47,980 nt of DNA from Alphaproteobacteria bacterium (GTDB taxonomy: Bacteria; Pseudomonadota; Alphaproteobacteria; SHVZ01): contig VGEH01000013.1 of NCBI GenBank assembly GCA_016869375.1, positions 1 through 47,980 of the forward strand. Reading direction: 5' to 3'. Made by a program: the position numbers and the translations under genes. Of the stretch, positions 36,005-43,728 are shown in pieces; the stretch's first letter is position 1, and each line of letters starts with the position of its first letter. The notes under the pieces are model-generated. The model saw nothing but the letters and a program-made list of their open reading frames with translations, did not search any database and was not told the origin of the DNA.

Positions 36005-36779
36005 GCCCCTTCGCTTCCGCGGCGGTGGTTTCGTCATCGGTCCGAAGCCGATCTCGAGCTGTCTTGGCGGCCTCGCCGTGATCGCGATCTGGCAGGCCGT
36101 CTCCAGCGCCGGCTGGGTCTCGCCGATCTTCCTGCCGAGCCCCGCCGGCATCGCCCGCGCGCTCGGCGAGATGGCGCTCTCGGGCCAGCTCTGGCGCCAT
36201 CTCGGCGCCTCGCTTCAGCGCATCCTGCTGGGCTTCGCGCTGGGATCCGCCGCCGGTTTGGCGCTTGGCCTCGCGCTCGGGCTTCTCAGCCATGCGCGCG
36301 CCGCGGGATTGCCGATCGTCTCCGCACTTTTCCCGATCCCGAAGATCGCGCTCTTGCCGCTGTTCATCCTCTGGTTCGGCATCGGCGAGCCGTCCAAGGT
36401 CGCGACCATCGCGCTCGGCGTCTTCTTTCCGATGGCGATCGCGACATATTCCGGCGTCGACCAGGTGCCGCGCACCCTGATCCGCATGGCGCAGAGCTTC
36501 GACGTGCCGACCCATGCGATCGTCGCCAAGGTGATCCTGCCCGGTGCCCTTCCCGGCATCCTCGCCGGCGTGCGCATCTCCGCCTCGATCGCGCTGATCC
36601 TCGTCGTCGCGGCCGAGATGATCGGCGCCGAGTTCGGCATCGGCGCCTTCATCCTGACCGCCGGTAACCTGATGCGCACCGAGGACCTGCTTGCCGGGGT
36701 CTGCCTGCTCTCGATCCTCGGGCTGGCCGTGGGATTCCTGGTCTCGCTTGCCGAGCGGCGCCTGCTGTCCTGGCGCTGA
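35997..36779 (+). CDS. NitT/TauT-type ABC transporter permease
   Basis: This 260-residue permease has six membrane segments of the SsuC/TauC type. AIWQAVSSAGWVSPIFLPSP opens it and LFPIPKIALLPLFILWFGIGEPSK precedes the EAA loop region (MAQSFDVPTHAIVAKVILPGALP). It completes a three-gene importer. The ATG overlaps the ATPase stop by 8 bp. Confidence 0.94.
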   Translation: MSEPLRFRGGGFVIGPKPISSCLGGLAVIAIWQAVSSAGWVSPIFLPSPAGIARALGEMALSGQLWRHLGASLQRILLGFALGSAAGLALGLALGLLSHARAAGLPIVSALFPIPKIALLPLFILWFGIGEPSKVATIALGVFFPMAIATYSGVDQVPRTLIRMAQSFDVPTHAIVAKVILPGALPGILAGVRISASIALILVVAAEMIGAEFGIGAFILTAGNLMRTEDLLAGVCLLSILGLAVGFLVSLAERRLLSWR

Positions 36780-36822
36780 GGGAATAGACCCGCGCCCCCG
36801 CCCGTTGGTCTCTTCACAGGCC

Positions 36823-36843
36823 GGCGAGGGCCCTACCCTCGCC
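36823..36843 (+). terminator. Possible terminator hairpin after the NitT/TauT operon
   Basis: GGCGAGGG (36823-36830) pairs perfectly with CCCTCGCC (36836-36843) around a 5-base loop, 44 bp after the permease stop. There is no T run after it, so it may be a pause or Rho-linked site instead. Confidence 0.35.
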
Positions 36844-36881
36844 GCCGCCCCGGGCCTAATCTAAAGGGCGCGCGGCCACGT

Positions 36882-37559
36882 ATGAGCAGCATGATGGCGG
36901 ATGACCCGGACACGACCGGCCAGCTCAAGCAGAAGCTGATCGACACCAAGGAGAAATGGGCCAGGGAAGGCCGGCTCCTGACCGGCGGCACCGAGTGGCG
37001 CCAGCGCCGCCGCCTGCCGCCCGGCCAGCGCGAGGTCAAGAACTGGCCGGTCCTGGACCTGGGTGTGCATCCGAACGTTCCCGCAAAGGAATGGGAGATG
37101 AAGGTCGGCGGCCTGGTCGAGCGCCCGGTGACCTGGCGCTGGGACGACCTCAAGGCGCAGCCGCAGTTCAGTCACGTTTCCGACATCCACTGCGTCACCG
37201 CCTGGTCGCGCTACGACAATCGGTGGGACGGCGTCTCGGGTAGACAGCTCCTTTCCGTCGTCCGGCCGAAGCGCGAAGCCAGGTTCATCGTCTTCAAGAG
37301 CTATGACGGCTACTCGACCAACGTGCCGCTCGAGCATTTCGACGATGACGACGTGCTGCTCGCGCATAGCTGGGAGGGTCAGCCGCTGTCGCGCGACCAT
37401 GGCGGTCCGGTACGCGTCGTGATCCCGAAACTCTATTTCTGGAAGTCGGCGAAGTGGGTTCGCCACATCTGGTTCACCGACAAGGACGCGCCGGGCTTCT
37501 GGGAAGTGCGCGGCTATCACAATCTCGGCGATCCGTGGAAGGAGCAGCGCTATGGCTGA
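36882..37559 (+). CDS. Molybdopterin-dependent sulfite oxidase-like oxidoreductase
   Basis: This 225-residue protein carries the sulfite oxidase molybdopterin-binding fold. Cys104 in VSDIHCVTAWSRYDNRWDG is the molybdenum ligand, with PVLDLGVHPNVPAKEWEMKVGGLVERP before it and GYSTNVPLEHFDDDDVLLAHSWEG and GGPVRVVIPKLYFWKSAKWV after it. It resembles the YuiH branch. No signal peptide (Tat or Sec) is visible. It lacks a heme or dimerisation domain. Its stop overlaps the glutathione peroxidase start by 8 bp, so the two are coupled; the redox substrate is unknown. Confidence 0.92.
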   Translation: MSSMMADDPDTTGQLKQKLIDTKEKWAREGRLLTGGTEWRQRRRLPPGQREVKNWPVLDLGVHPNVPAKEWEMKVGGLVERPVTWRWDDLKAQPQFSHVSDIHCVTAWSRYDNRWDGVSGRQLLSVVRPKREARFIVFKSYDGYSTNVPLEHFDDDDVLLAHSWEGQPLSRDHGGPVRVVIPKLYFWKSAKWVRHIWFTDKDAPGFWEVRGYHNLGDPWKEQRYG

Positions 37560-38121
37560 GTTCGGCGATATGTGGCGCTACGCCTCGATGCTGGTCGCCG
37601 CCATCGGCATGACGATCTCGCCACCGGTCGCGGCCGGATCGAATGCGGGCTTCGGCTTTTCCTTCAAATCGATCGAGGGCGACGACCTGCCGATGTCGAA
37701 GTTCGCCGGCAAGCCGGTGCTGGTGGTGAACACCGCGTCGCAATGCGGCTATACCCCGCAGTATGCCGATCTGGTGAAGCTCTGGGAGAGCTATCGCGAG
37801 AAGGGCCTCGTCGTGCTCGGCGTGCCCTCGAACGATTTCGGCGGGCAGGAGCCAGGCACCGAAGCCGAGATCAAGGGCTTCTGCGAAGTGACCTACGGTG
37901 TCGACTTCCCGATGACCGAGAAGCAGGCGGTGATCGGCGGCAAGGCGCATCCCTTCTACAAATGGATCGCCGCCGAGCTCGGCGAAGGTGCCGCGCCGCG
38001 CTGGAATTTCTACAAGTACCTGATCGGCCCCGATGGCTCGATCGCCGGCGCCTGGCCGTCGACGGTGTCCCCGACTTCGGCCTCGATCACCAAGGAAATC
38101 GACAAGCTTCTCAAACGGTGA
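37552..38121 (+). CDS. Glutathione peroxidase, probably exported
   Basis: This 189-residue thiol peroxidase has Cys65 in VVNTASQCGYTPQY, Gln99 in PSNDFGGQEPGT and Trp151-Asn152 in RWNFYKYLIGPDG, the standard catalytic tetrad. C111 in IKGFCEV is the usual resolving Cys, so it may use thioredoxin-like reductants. Unlike cytoplasmic GPx proteins, it has about 28 hydrophobic N-terminal residues (ASMLVAAIGMTISPPVAAG) that look like a signal peptide. It overlaps the sulfite oxidase-like gene by 8 bp. Confidence 0.92.
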   Translation: MAEFGDMWRYASMLVAAIGMTISPPVAAGSNAGFGFSFKSIEGDDLPMSKFAGKPVLVVNTASQCGYTPQYADLVKLWESYREKGLVVLGVPSNDFGGQEPGTEAEIKGFCEVTYGVDFPMTEKQAVIGGKAHPFYKWIAAELGEGAAPRWNFYKYLIGPDGSIAGAWPSTVSPTSASITKEIDKLLKR

Positions 38122-38129
38122 GGATTGCC

Positions 38130-38609
38130 ATGCTCCGCTCGCTCGCTTTCGCGCTGGCCCTGGCGCTGCCGCTCGCCGCATACGGCCCCTCCGCGCATGC
38201 CATGGGCAGCGGCACCACCGCACCCGCCAACATGGTCAACCCGGACTATGTCGCCGCCGAGAAGCTGATCAAGGAGTGGAAATACGCGGAAGCGATTCCG
38301 CTCCTCGAAAAGGTGGTGAAGGCGGATGCCAAGAACGCCGATGCCTTCAACCAGCTCGGCTATGCCAACCGCAAGCTAAACAAACTGCCGGAAGCACGCG
38401 CGCACTACGCCAAGGCACTAGAGATCAATCCCGAGCACAAGGGCGCGCTCGAGTATCAGGGGGAGATGTTCCTGATGCTCGACGACCTGAAGGCGGCCGA
38501 GGGCAATCTTGCCAAGCTCGACAAGCTCTGCTTCTTCGGCTGCACCGAGTTCTCGGAACTGAAGAAGGCCATCACCGAGTACAAGCAGCGCAAAGGGATC
38601 ACGTCGTAA
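38130..38609 (+). CDS. Periplasmic TPR protein with CFFGC motif (paralogue 1)
   Basis: This 159-residue protein has a signal peptide (MLRSLAFALALALPLAAYGPSAHA) and two to three TPR units: AAEKLIKEWKYAEAIPLLEKV, NADAFNQLGYANRKLNKLPEA and HKGALEYQGEMFLMLDDLKAAEG. The C-terminus is LDKLCFFGCTEFSELKKAI, with two Cys residues three apart in a helix-turn. That pair could be redox active or bind a metal; this is inference. It is 8 bp downstream of the glutathione peroxidase gene and followed by a close paralogue. Confidence 0.82.
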   Translation: MLRSLAFALALALPLAAYGPSAHAMGSGTTAPANMVNPDYVAAEKLIKEWKYAEAIPLLEKVVKADAKNADAFNQLGYANRKLNKLPEARAHYAKALEINPEHKGALEYQGEMFLMLDDLKAAEGNLAKLDKLCFFGCTEFSELKKAITEYKQRKGITS

Positions 38610-38682
38610 ATCGTCCGTCGTAAGTCGTCTCAAGGGGGCTTGAGTCGCTCAGCGCCGGCGCCGTCCGGCAGGGAGGTCATTC

Positions 38683-39156
38683 ATGCTCCGCTTGTTCGCA
38701 GTCGTCGTCGCGCTCGCCTTCCCGCTTGCCGTCCATGCCGCCGGCGGCGGTGAAGCAGGCAGTACGGCCGACCCGCGCCTCGGCAATCCTGAGCTCATCG
38801 CCGCCGAGAAGCTGATCAAGGAATGGAAGTACGCCGAGGCGATCACCCGCCTCGAAAAGGTCGTCCAGACGGATACCAGGAACGCCGATGCCTTCAACTG
38901 GCTGGGCTATGCGCATCGGAAGCTCAACAAGCTGCCGGAGGCGCGCACGCACTACGCCAAGGCGCTCGAGATCAAGCCCGACCACAAAGGCGCGCTCGAA
39001 TACCAGGGCGAGATGTTCCTGATGCTGGATGACCTCAAGGCGGCGGAAGGAAATCTCGCGCGCCTCGACAAGCTCTGCTTCTTCGGCTGCAGCGAGTACA
39101 CGGACCTGAAGAAGGCGATCGCCGAGTACAAACAACGCAAGGGCATCACCTCGTGA
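38683..39156 (+). CDS. Periplasmic TPR protein with CFFGC motif (paralogue 2)
   Basis: This 157-residue protein is a tandem duplicate of the preceding gene product: nearly identical TPR core (EKLIKEWKYAEAI, KLNKLPEARTHYAKALEI) and C-terminus (LDKLCFFGCSEYTDLKKAI). The signal peptide (MLRLFAVVVALAFPLAVHAAGG) and the linker before the TPRs differ. Codon differences throughout show it is not a recent copy. The stop overlaps the phosphoesterase start by 4 bp (GTGA). Function is unknown. Confidence 0.82.
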   Translation: MLRLFAVVVALAFPLAVHAAGGGEAGSTADPRLGNPELIAAEKLIKEWKYAEAITRLEKVVQTDTRNADAFNWLGYAHRKLNKLPEARTHYAKALEIKPDHKGALEYQGEMFLMLDDLKAAEGNLARLDKLCFFGCSEYTDLKKAIAEYKQRKGITS

Positions 39157-39708
39157 GCGTGCCGCGCCATCGCGTGCAGGGCCGACGCTTCGGGCTCCTG
39201 GCCGATACCCATGACGATGCCGTCGACTGGCCCAAGGCGGTCGAGAAGATCCGCGCTGCCTGGGGCGAGGTCGACGCGATCATCCATTGCGGCGATCTCT
39301 GTACGGCGAACGCGATCGCCACCTTGAGCGCGCTCGCGCCGGTCTGGGCGACGCGGAATCCGCAGACCGATCCGCCGGCGAACCCGCCGATGCTGATAGA
39401 TGGCCCGCGCGTGCTCGAGGTCGGGTCGAGCGGCGTCGGCGTGCTGTTCTCGCTGAGCGGCGAGCCGGTCAAGGCCGAGACCGATCCGGTGCTGCGCTTC
39501 ACCGGGCTTCCGCCCGAGACCGCGCTGCAGGATCTGTTCGGGGGCAAGGTCGATGTCTGCGTCTGGGGCGGCACCCATGCGGCGCGTGTCCGCCGCCGCC
39601 GGCACGCTCTTCGTCAATCCCGGCAGTCCCACGCTGGCGAAGGCGCGCACCGTCGGCGTACTGACCCTCGAGGACGGGACGGCGAGCGTGGAGATCTTGC
39701 CGGTCTGA
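39153..39708 (+). pseudogene. YfcE/MJ0936-type metallophosphoesterase, frameshifted near the 3' end
   Basis: The first 146 residues have calcineurin-like metal motifs: D18-T-H20-D in GLLADTHDDAVDW and G47-D48 in IIHCGDLCTANA, then WGGTHAARV with a His ligand. The frame is lost within about 39582-39600. In the +1 frame, GTLFVNPGSPTLAKARTVGV and LEDGTASVEILPV follow, ending at TGA 39706-39708; FVNPGS is the known C-terminal mark of this family. As written, translation would run to 39746 with an unrelated tail. A one-base insertion or two-base deletion in the GC-rich stretch would explain it. It is a probable phosphodiesterase. Confidence 0.8.
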
Positions 39709-39712
39709 TGAT

Positions 39713-39818
39713 CGTGTCCCCTCTCCTGCCGAAGGCGGGGGGTTAGGGAGGGGGCCTCTTCAGCCCTACGAAGCCCCCTCCCTAGCCCTCCCCCTGCTGC
39801 GCAGGGAGAGGGGACACG
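39713..39818. repeat. Extragenic palindromic repeat, copy 2 (monomers in reversed order)
   Basis: An outer inverted repeat (CGTGTCCCCTCTCC at 39713-39726; GGAGAGGGGACACG at 39805-39818) encloses two monomers joined at CCTCTTCAGCCCTACGAAG. Each monomer contains the CCTCCCTAGCCCTCCC core seen at 13419-13521, but here the two point away from each other. It lies between the frameshifted phosphoesterase and the convergent glycosylase gene, so it may also act as a terminator. Confidence 0.8.
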
Positions 39819-39894
39819 AATTCAAACGCCGAGCGCCCCTTCCGAACCGCTTTCTCATCCCCCTGAGGCGCTTAGCGAGCTCGCTAGCCAGGAC

Positions 39895-40410
39895 CTAACG
39901 GCCGATCAGCGGCGCGATCGCCTCTTCCCAGAGCGCCAGCTTCCTGGCGAAGGGCATGCCCGCATGCGCCGGGCTGGTCGAGGGAAGCCGCGTGCGCGGC
40001 AGCGCCTGATGCTTCGGCGACAGCTTGGGCACGACGAGCTTATCGAACAGCCGCGTCGCGGTGCCGCCGTTGAGGAAGATCGCGCCGATCTCCGGATGAG
40101 CACGCAGAAACGGCTCGAACCTGTTCGGCGTCACGGTGGCGAGCACGATCGAGGTATCGAGGCTGCCGACGCGCTCCGCCGCGGCGCAGACATCCCAGAC
40201 CGCGATGCGCTTCTCCCGCAGCCGTTCGAGGCGCTCCGCATAGGGAAGCGCGCGATCGGCGCCGGCGATCGCGGCCATGATCCGCCAGAAGGCGTTCTGC
40301 GGCTGCGCATAGTATTCGCGGTCGGCAAGCGACCTGGCGCCAGGCAGCGAGCCCAGGACCAGCACGCGCGCATCGGCGCGCGCGATCGGAGCGAAGCTCC
40401 TGGATCGCAA
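39895..40410 (-). CDS. DNA-deoxyinosine glycosylase (uracil-DNA glycosylase superfamily, HDG family)
   Basis: This 171-residue enzyme matches the hypoxanthine-DNA glycosylase (family 6) branch of UDGs. LVLGSLPGARSLADREYYAQ followed by PQNAFWRI is the first motif, with Asn39 in the catalytic position. RLPSTSPAHAGMPFARKLALW is the second (S-P-x-H-like) motif. It should remove hypoxanthine arising from adenine deamination. It is the last gene of a minus-strand pair with the methyltransferase, 7 bp apart. Confidence 0.88.
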   Translation of the reverse strand: MRSRSFAPIARADARVLVLGSLPGARSLADREYYAQPQNAFWRIMAAIAGADRALPYAERLERLREKRIAVWDVCAAAERVGSLDTSIVLATVTPNRFEPFLRAHPEIGAIFLNGGTATRLFDKLVVPKLSPKHQALPRTRLPSTSPAHAGMPFARKLALWEEAIAPLIGR

Positions 40411-40417
40411 GGCTGGC

Positions 40418-41041
40418 TCAGCGCGCCGGATATATCCCTCTGCACTGGATGTCCTCGGGCGTGCGCTTGCGCAGCACGAACTCGATCGCAGCCTCGGTCA
40501 CCGGCATCAGGGTCTGGTCGAAACGATCCATGCCATACAGGTAGGCATGGTCGAGAAGCTCGACCTTGATCACGTCGGCGACATCATTGAAGCGGCCGAG
40601 AAGGTCGAGAAGGTTGACCGAGCGCGGGCTCCAACTCTCGCGCTTGCTGATCGTGAAGCTCCAGCGATGCGTCGGGTTGAAGGTCGAGGGGAACACACCC
40701 TGCTCGTAGAGGTCCTCGTCGGGGATGATCACGACCAGGTAGCCGCCGGGACGGCAGATCCGAAGCCAGTGCCCGAGCGCGACATAGGGATCCTCCAGAT
40801 GCTCGAGGCAATGGCTCGAATGCACGAAGTCCAGGCTGGCATCGGCGACGCTCGCCATGAGCATGGCATCGCCGTCCGGCATGTCCCAGGCACGGACCGA
40901 CTTCACCAGCGGGAAGAGCGAGGCATAGGCGCCGATCGAGTCGGGCCCGGCGCCGATGTCGATGCCGTCGCCGACCAGGTATTTCGTGGCGAAGCGCTGG
41001 TCCATCGACCGGCGCATGATTGCCTTGCTTGCTTCGTGCAT
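40418..41041 (-). CDS. Class I SAM-dependent methyltransferase
   Basis: This 207-residue protein has the methyltransferase-11 layout: motif I VGDGIDIGAGPDSIGAYASL, the acidic post-I region VRAWDMPDGD, then DFVHSSHCLEHLEDPYVALG and LRICRPGGYLVVIIPDED. The C-terminal part with AYLYGMDRFDQTLMPVTEAAIEF resembles glycan- or cell-surface-linked methyltransferases. The substrate is unknown. Confidence 0.85.
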   Translation of the reverse strand: MHEASKAIMRRSMDQRFATKYLVGDGIDIGAGPDSIGAYASLFPLVKSVRAWDMPDGDAMLMASVADASLDFVHSSHCLEHLEDPYVALGHWLRICRPGGYLVVIIPDEDLYEQGVFPSTFNPTHRWSFTISKRESWSPRSVNLLDLLGRFNDVADVIKVELLDHAYLYGMDRFDQTLMPVTEAAIEFVLRKRTPEDIQCRGIYPAR

Positions 41042-41129
41042 CCTCGACCCTACCTTTTCGGCGGAACACTTGGCGTGGCAGCCTCCCGCCCGTCAAGCTG
41101 CGGCTGCAGCCATTCCCCATGGAGGTCAT

Positions 41130-41834
41130 ATGGTGATCTGGAGCCTCACGGCGCTCGACCTCGCCGCGCTCGTCCTGTTTCTCGCCGCGTGGCTCGGCTA
41201 CGCACCGCTCGTCGGCTGGAGCAGCCGGCGCCACAAGGTCATCGCCAGCGCCCGCGGCGACCATCGCCGCGCCTGGATGTTCGAGCTGCTCGGGCGCGAG
41301 GTGAAGATCGCGGACGCGACGATCATCGGCCAGATCATGAGCACAGCCTCGTTCTTCGCCTCGACGACGGTGATCCTGATCGGTGCGCTGATCGGCGTGA
41401 TCGCGACGCTCGCCCATGCGGACCCGCCCGCGCCAGGCTCCTGGCTCGCCATCGGCGAGCCCTCGCCGATCGAGATCAAACTTGCGCTGGTCGTGGTGGT
41501 CGCGGCCTACGCCTTCCAGAGCTTCACCTGGGCGATCCGACAGGCGAACTTCGCCGCGATCGCCATGGGGGCCGCGCCGCCCCTGGAGGAGCTCGACGAG
41601 GGACGGCGGCGGCGGATCGCCGACAGCATGGCGACGATCGTCTCCAGCGTCGGCGATTCCTACGACAGCGGCATCCGCTCCTATTACTTCGCGCTGGCCG
41701 CCGTCACCTGGGTGGTGAGCCCGCTTCTCATGATCGCGGCGACCCTGGGTGTCGTGGCACTGATGCTCCACCGCCTCACCCATTCTCGCACTGCGGTCGC
41801 CCTGGACGACATCGCCCGCGCACGAACGGGGTGA
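41130..41834 (+). CDS. DUF599 family membrane protein
   Basis: This 234-residue inner-membrane protein has four predicted helices: residues 5-25, about 70-92, about 116-135 and about 190-215. The DUF599 signatures are WMFELLGREVKIADATIIGQIM, STASFFASTTVILIGALIG, FAFQSFTWAIRQANF-like AYAFQSFTWAIRQANF, and YDSGIRSYYFALAAVTWVVSP. Function is unknown. GGAGG at 41121-41125 fixes the ATG at 41130; longer upstream frames are ruled out by that. Confidence 0.9.
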   Translation: MVIWSLTALDLAALVLFLAAWLGYAPLVGWSSRRHKVIASARGDHRRAWMFELLGREVKIADATIIGQIMSTASFFASTTVILIGALIGVIATLAHADPPAPGSWLAIGEPSPIEIKLALVVVVAAYAFQSFTWAIRQANFAAIAMGAAPPLEELDEGRRRRIADSMATIVSSVGDSYDSGIRSYYFALAAVTWVVSPLLMIAATLGVVALMLHRLTHSRTAVALDDIARARTG

Positions 41835-41860
41835 GGAGTGTCTCGGGCCACGCACCGCCA

Positions 41861-41890
41861 TTGACATCGGCTGCCGAGGGGCGGCATAAG
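41861..41890 (+). promoter_or_regulatory. Sigma-70-type promoter of tRNA-Leu (and probably rnd)
   Basis: A perfect TTGACA (41861-41866) is followed after 18 bp by CATAAG (41885-41890). Transcription would start around 41897, just before the tRNA at 41906. It is the best-matching -35 box I noticed in the window. Confidence 0.65.
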
Positions 41891-41905
41891 GGGCGCCTTC
41901 CTCCT

Positions 41906-41992
41906 GCCCAGGTGGCGGAATTGGTAGACGCGCAGGTTTCAGGTACCTGTGGCCGCAAGGCTTTGGAAGTTCGAGTCTTCTCCTGGGCACCA
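41906..41992 (+). tRNA. tRNA-Leu (anticodon CAG)
   Basis: The acceptor arms GCCCAGG (41906-41912) and CCTGGGC (41982-41988) pair fully, with discriminator A and an encoded CCA (41990-41992). The anticodon stem CAGGT/ACCTG (41933-41937, 41945-41949) encloses the loop TTCAGGT, giving anticodon CAG at 41940-41942, which reads CUG. A long variable arm (around GGCCGCAAGGCTT) is typical of tRNA-Leu. GTTCGAGTC is the T-arm. Confidence 0.97.
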
Positions 41993-42000
41993 TCCTTCCG

Positions 42001-42615
42001 ATGAGCATCACTCTCCACAAAGGCGACCTGCCGGACGGCCTCAACCTGGGGCCGGTCGTCGCCATCGACTCCGAGACGATGGGCCTCAATCCGAGTCGCG
42101 ACCGGCTCTGCCTGGTCCAGCTCTCGGCCGGCGACGGCACCTGTCACATGGTACAGATCGCTCAAGGACAGACCGGCGCGCCGAACCTCGGCCGGATGCT
42201 CGCCGATCCGAGGACGACGAAGCTGTTCCACTTCGCGCGCTTCGACATCGCGATGTTCAAGCAGTATCTCGGCGTCGTCACGCAGCCGCTCTACTGCACC
42301 AAGATCGCCTCCAAGCTCACCCGCACCTTCACCGACAAGCACGGGCTCAAGGATCTCTGTAAGGAGCTGCTCGGCATCGAGCTCTCCAAGCAGCAGCAAT
42401 CCTCGGACTGGGGTGCGGCCACGCTCTCCGAGGAACAGCTCCGCTACGCCGCTTCCGACGTGCTCCACCTCCACAAGCTCAAGGAGAAGCTGGACACGGC
42501 GCTGAAGCGCGAAGGGCGGGTGGAGATCGCCGAAGCCTGCTTCCGTTTCCTACCGGTCCGCGCCGAGCTCGACCTCCTCGGCTGGGGCGACGAGGACGAC
42601 ATCTTCACGCATTAG
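42001..42615 (+). CDS. rnd: Ribonuclease D-like 3'-5' exoribonuclease (short, no HRDC)
   Basis: This 204-residue protein has the DEDDy exonuclease motifs: Exo I VAIDSETMGLN, Exo II HFARFDIAMFKQYLG and Exo III YAASDVLHLHKL. It stops after the catalytic domain; the HRDC domains of E. coli RNase D are absent, as is usual for the short alphaproteobacterial form. It trims the 3' ends of structured RNAs such as tRNA precursors. The ATG is only 8 nt after the CCA of tRNA-Leu, with no ribosome binding site between them. MSITLHKGDLPDGLNLGPVV is the usual family start, so a later start is unlikely. Confidence 0.93.
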   Translation: MSITLHKGDLPDGLNLGPVVAIDSETMGLNPSRDRLCLVQLSAGDGTCHMVQIAQGQTGAPNLGRMLADPRTTKLFHFARFDIAMFKQYLGVVTQPLYCTKIASKLTRTFTDKHGLKDLCKELLGIELSKQQQSSDWGAATLSEEQLRYAASDVLHLHKLKEKLDTALKREGRVEIAEACFRFLPVRAELDLLGWGDEDDIFTH

Positions 42616-43670
42616 CGCGGCATCACGTCACGCATGCCCAAGGGCGGACCCTCGCGCGGATAGTCCTCGGCACCGAAGATCCGGTAGATCGAATCGTGCC
42701 CAATATGATTGCCCCGGATCAGCGGCCAGACCACATGCCTGAGGAAGGTCTGGTCCTGCACACGCGCATTGAGCGGATGCGGGTTGGCTGCGATCCACGC
42801 CGCTATCGCATCGCCGAGGCGCGGGAGCCGCGCGGCATCCACGCCCCAGAGCCCAGCCAGGATCAGGTCGCAGTGGAGCACGTGATCGCGCATCACATGG
42901 GCGAGCCGGCCTGAGTCGAGCCAGGCGTGGACCGCCGCCGCGTCGCGCGCACTGAGAAGCGAATCGCAATCCCGGAACAGCACGTGGCGCGCATCCGCAT
43001 CGTCCGCAGCGAGGAACCGCCAGAACAGCCCGTCATAGGGACGATCCGCGACCGGTCGCGGCATCGTCACCACTTCCGCTCCAGCGTCCGAGAGCGCCGA
43101 GACGGTCGCGGCCGGAACGCTGTCGTCGAGATGGACGCGCACCCTCCAGCCCGGATAGAGCTGCGCCGCGCGCTCTACATTTCGCAGCGCGCCGTCGAGA
43201 TAGATCGGCTGCGTCCCCCACAGGCTGTAGGCGATCAGGTCCTTCGTCGGCGGCCGCACCGGCACCGGCTTCGGCGGCAGTAGCGACCGGTAGCGTTCGA
43301 ATGCGACGGTCGCCTCGCGATCCTTGAGCTCGAGCGCGCGTGTCCCGTGCTTCGCCGCTTCATCGAGGCGGCCCAGATCGACCAGCGGCTTGACCAGGGA
43401 GTTGTGCGTGCGCTGGCTGTCGGCCGACAGCTTGAGCGCGGCGCGATAGGAGGCGACCGCTTCGTTCGGGCGCCCGAGCTCCATCAGGACCGCGCCGAGA
43501 TTGTGATGGGCCTCGAGGGTGCGCCTGGCCGCGAGCGCCGCCCTGAGCTCGGTCTCAGCCTCGGCATGGCGCTGCGCCACCATCAGCGCGACGGCGCGAC
43601 CGAAGCTTTCTTCGTATGAAGCGGTCGGACGGGCGGCCTGCGCCCGTCGCTCCTTGCGGTTCATGATCAT
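42612..43670 (-). CDS. TPR protein fused to a glycosyltransferase-like domain
   Basis: This 350-residue protein (M1 at 43670 or, two codons later, 43664) has TPR units at about 20-125 (HHNLGAVLMELGRPNEAVASY; HNSLVKPLVDLGRLDEAAKHG). A nucleotide-sugar transferase-like domain follows: AYSLWGTQPIYLDGALRNVE, LYPGWRVRVHLDDSVP, GLFWRFLAADDADARHVLFR and the D-x-D motif DCDS. HVMRDHVLHCDLILAGLWG near the C-terminus is also family-like. The substrate is unknown. Its last 4 bp overlap the end of rnd on the opposite strand. Confidence 0.78.
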   Translation of the reverse strand: MIMNRKERRAQAARPTASYEESFGRAVALMVAQRHAEAETELRAALAARRTLEAHHNLGAVLMELGRPNEAVASYRAALKLSADSQRTHNSLVKPLVDLGRLDEAAKHGTRALELKDREATVAFERYRSLLPPKPVPVRPPTKDLIAYSLWGTQPIYLDGALRNVERAAQLYPGWRVRVHLDDSVPAATVSALSDAGAEVVTMPRPVADRPYDGLFWRFLAADDADARHVLFRDCDSLLSARDAAAVHAWLDSGRLAHVMRDHVLHCDLILAGLWGVDAARLPRLGDAIAAWIAANPHPLNARVQDQTFLRHVVWPLIRGNHIGHDSIYRIFGAEDYPREGPPLGMRDVMPR

Positions 43671-43728
43671 CCGTCGTCGGGAACGGGCGATCTTACCAGT
43701 TCCCGGCCTCCGGCAGGTCGATTGCGCG

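Noticed and set aside
41992..42001. tRNA-Leu 3' end as an integration site for a mobile element
   Set aside because: The tRNA is followed directly by a housekeeping RNase D gene, with no integrase or duplicated tRNA 3' end nearby.
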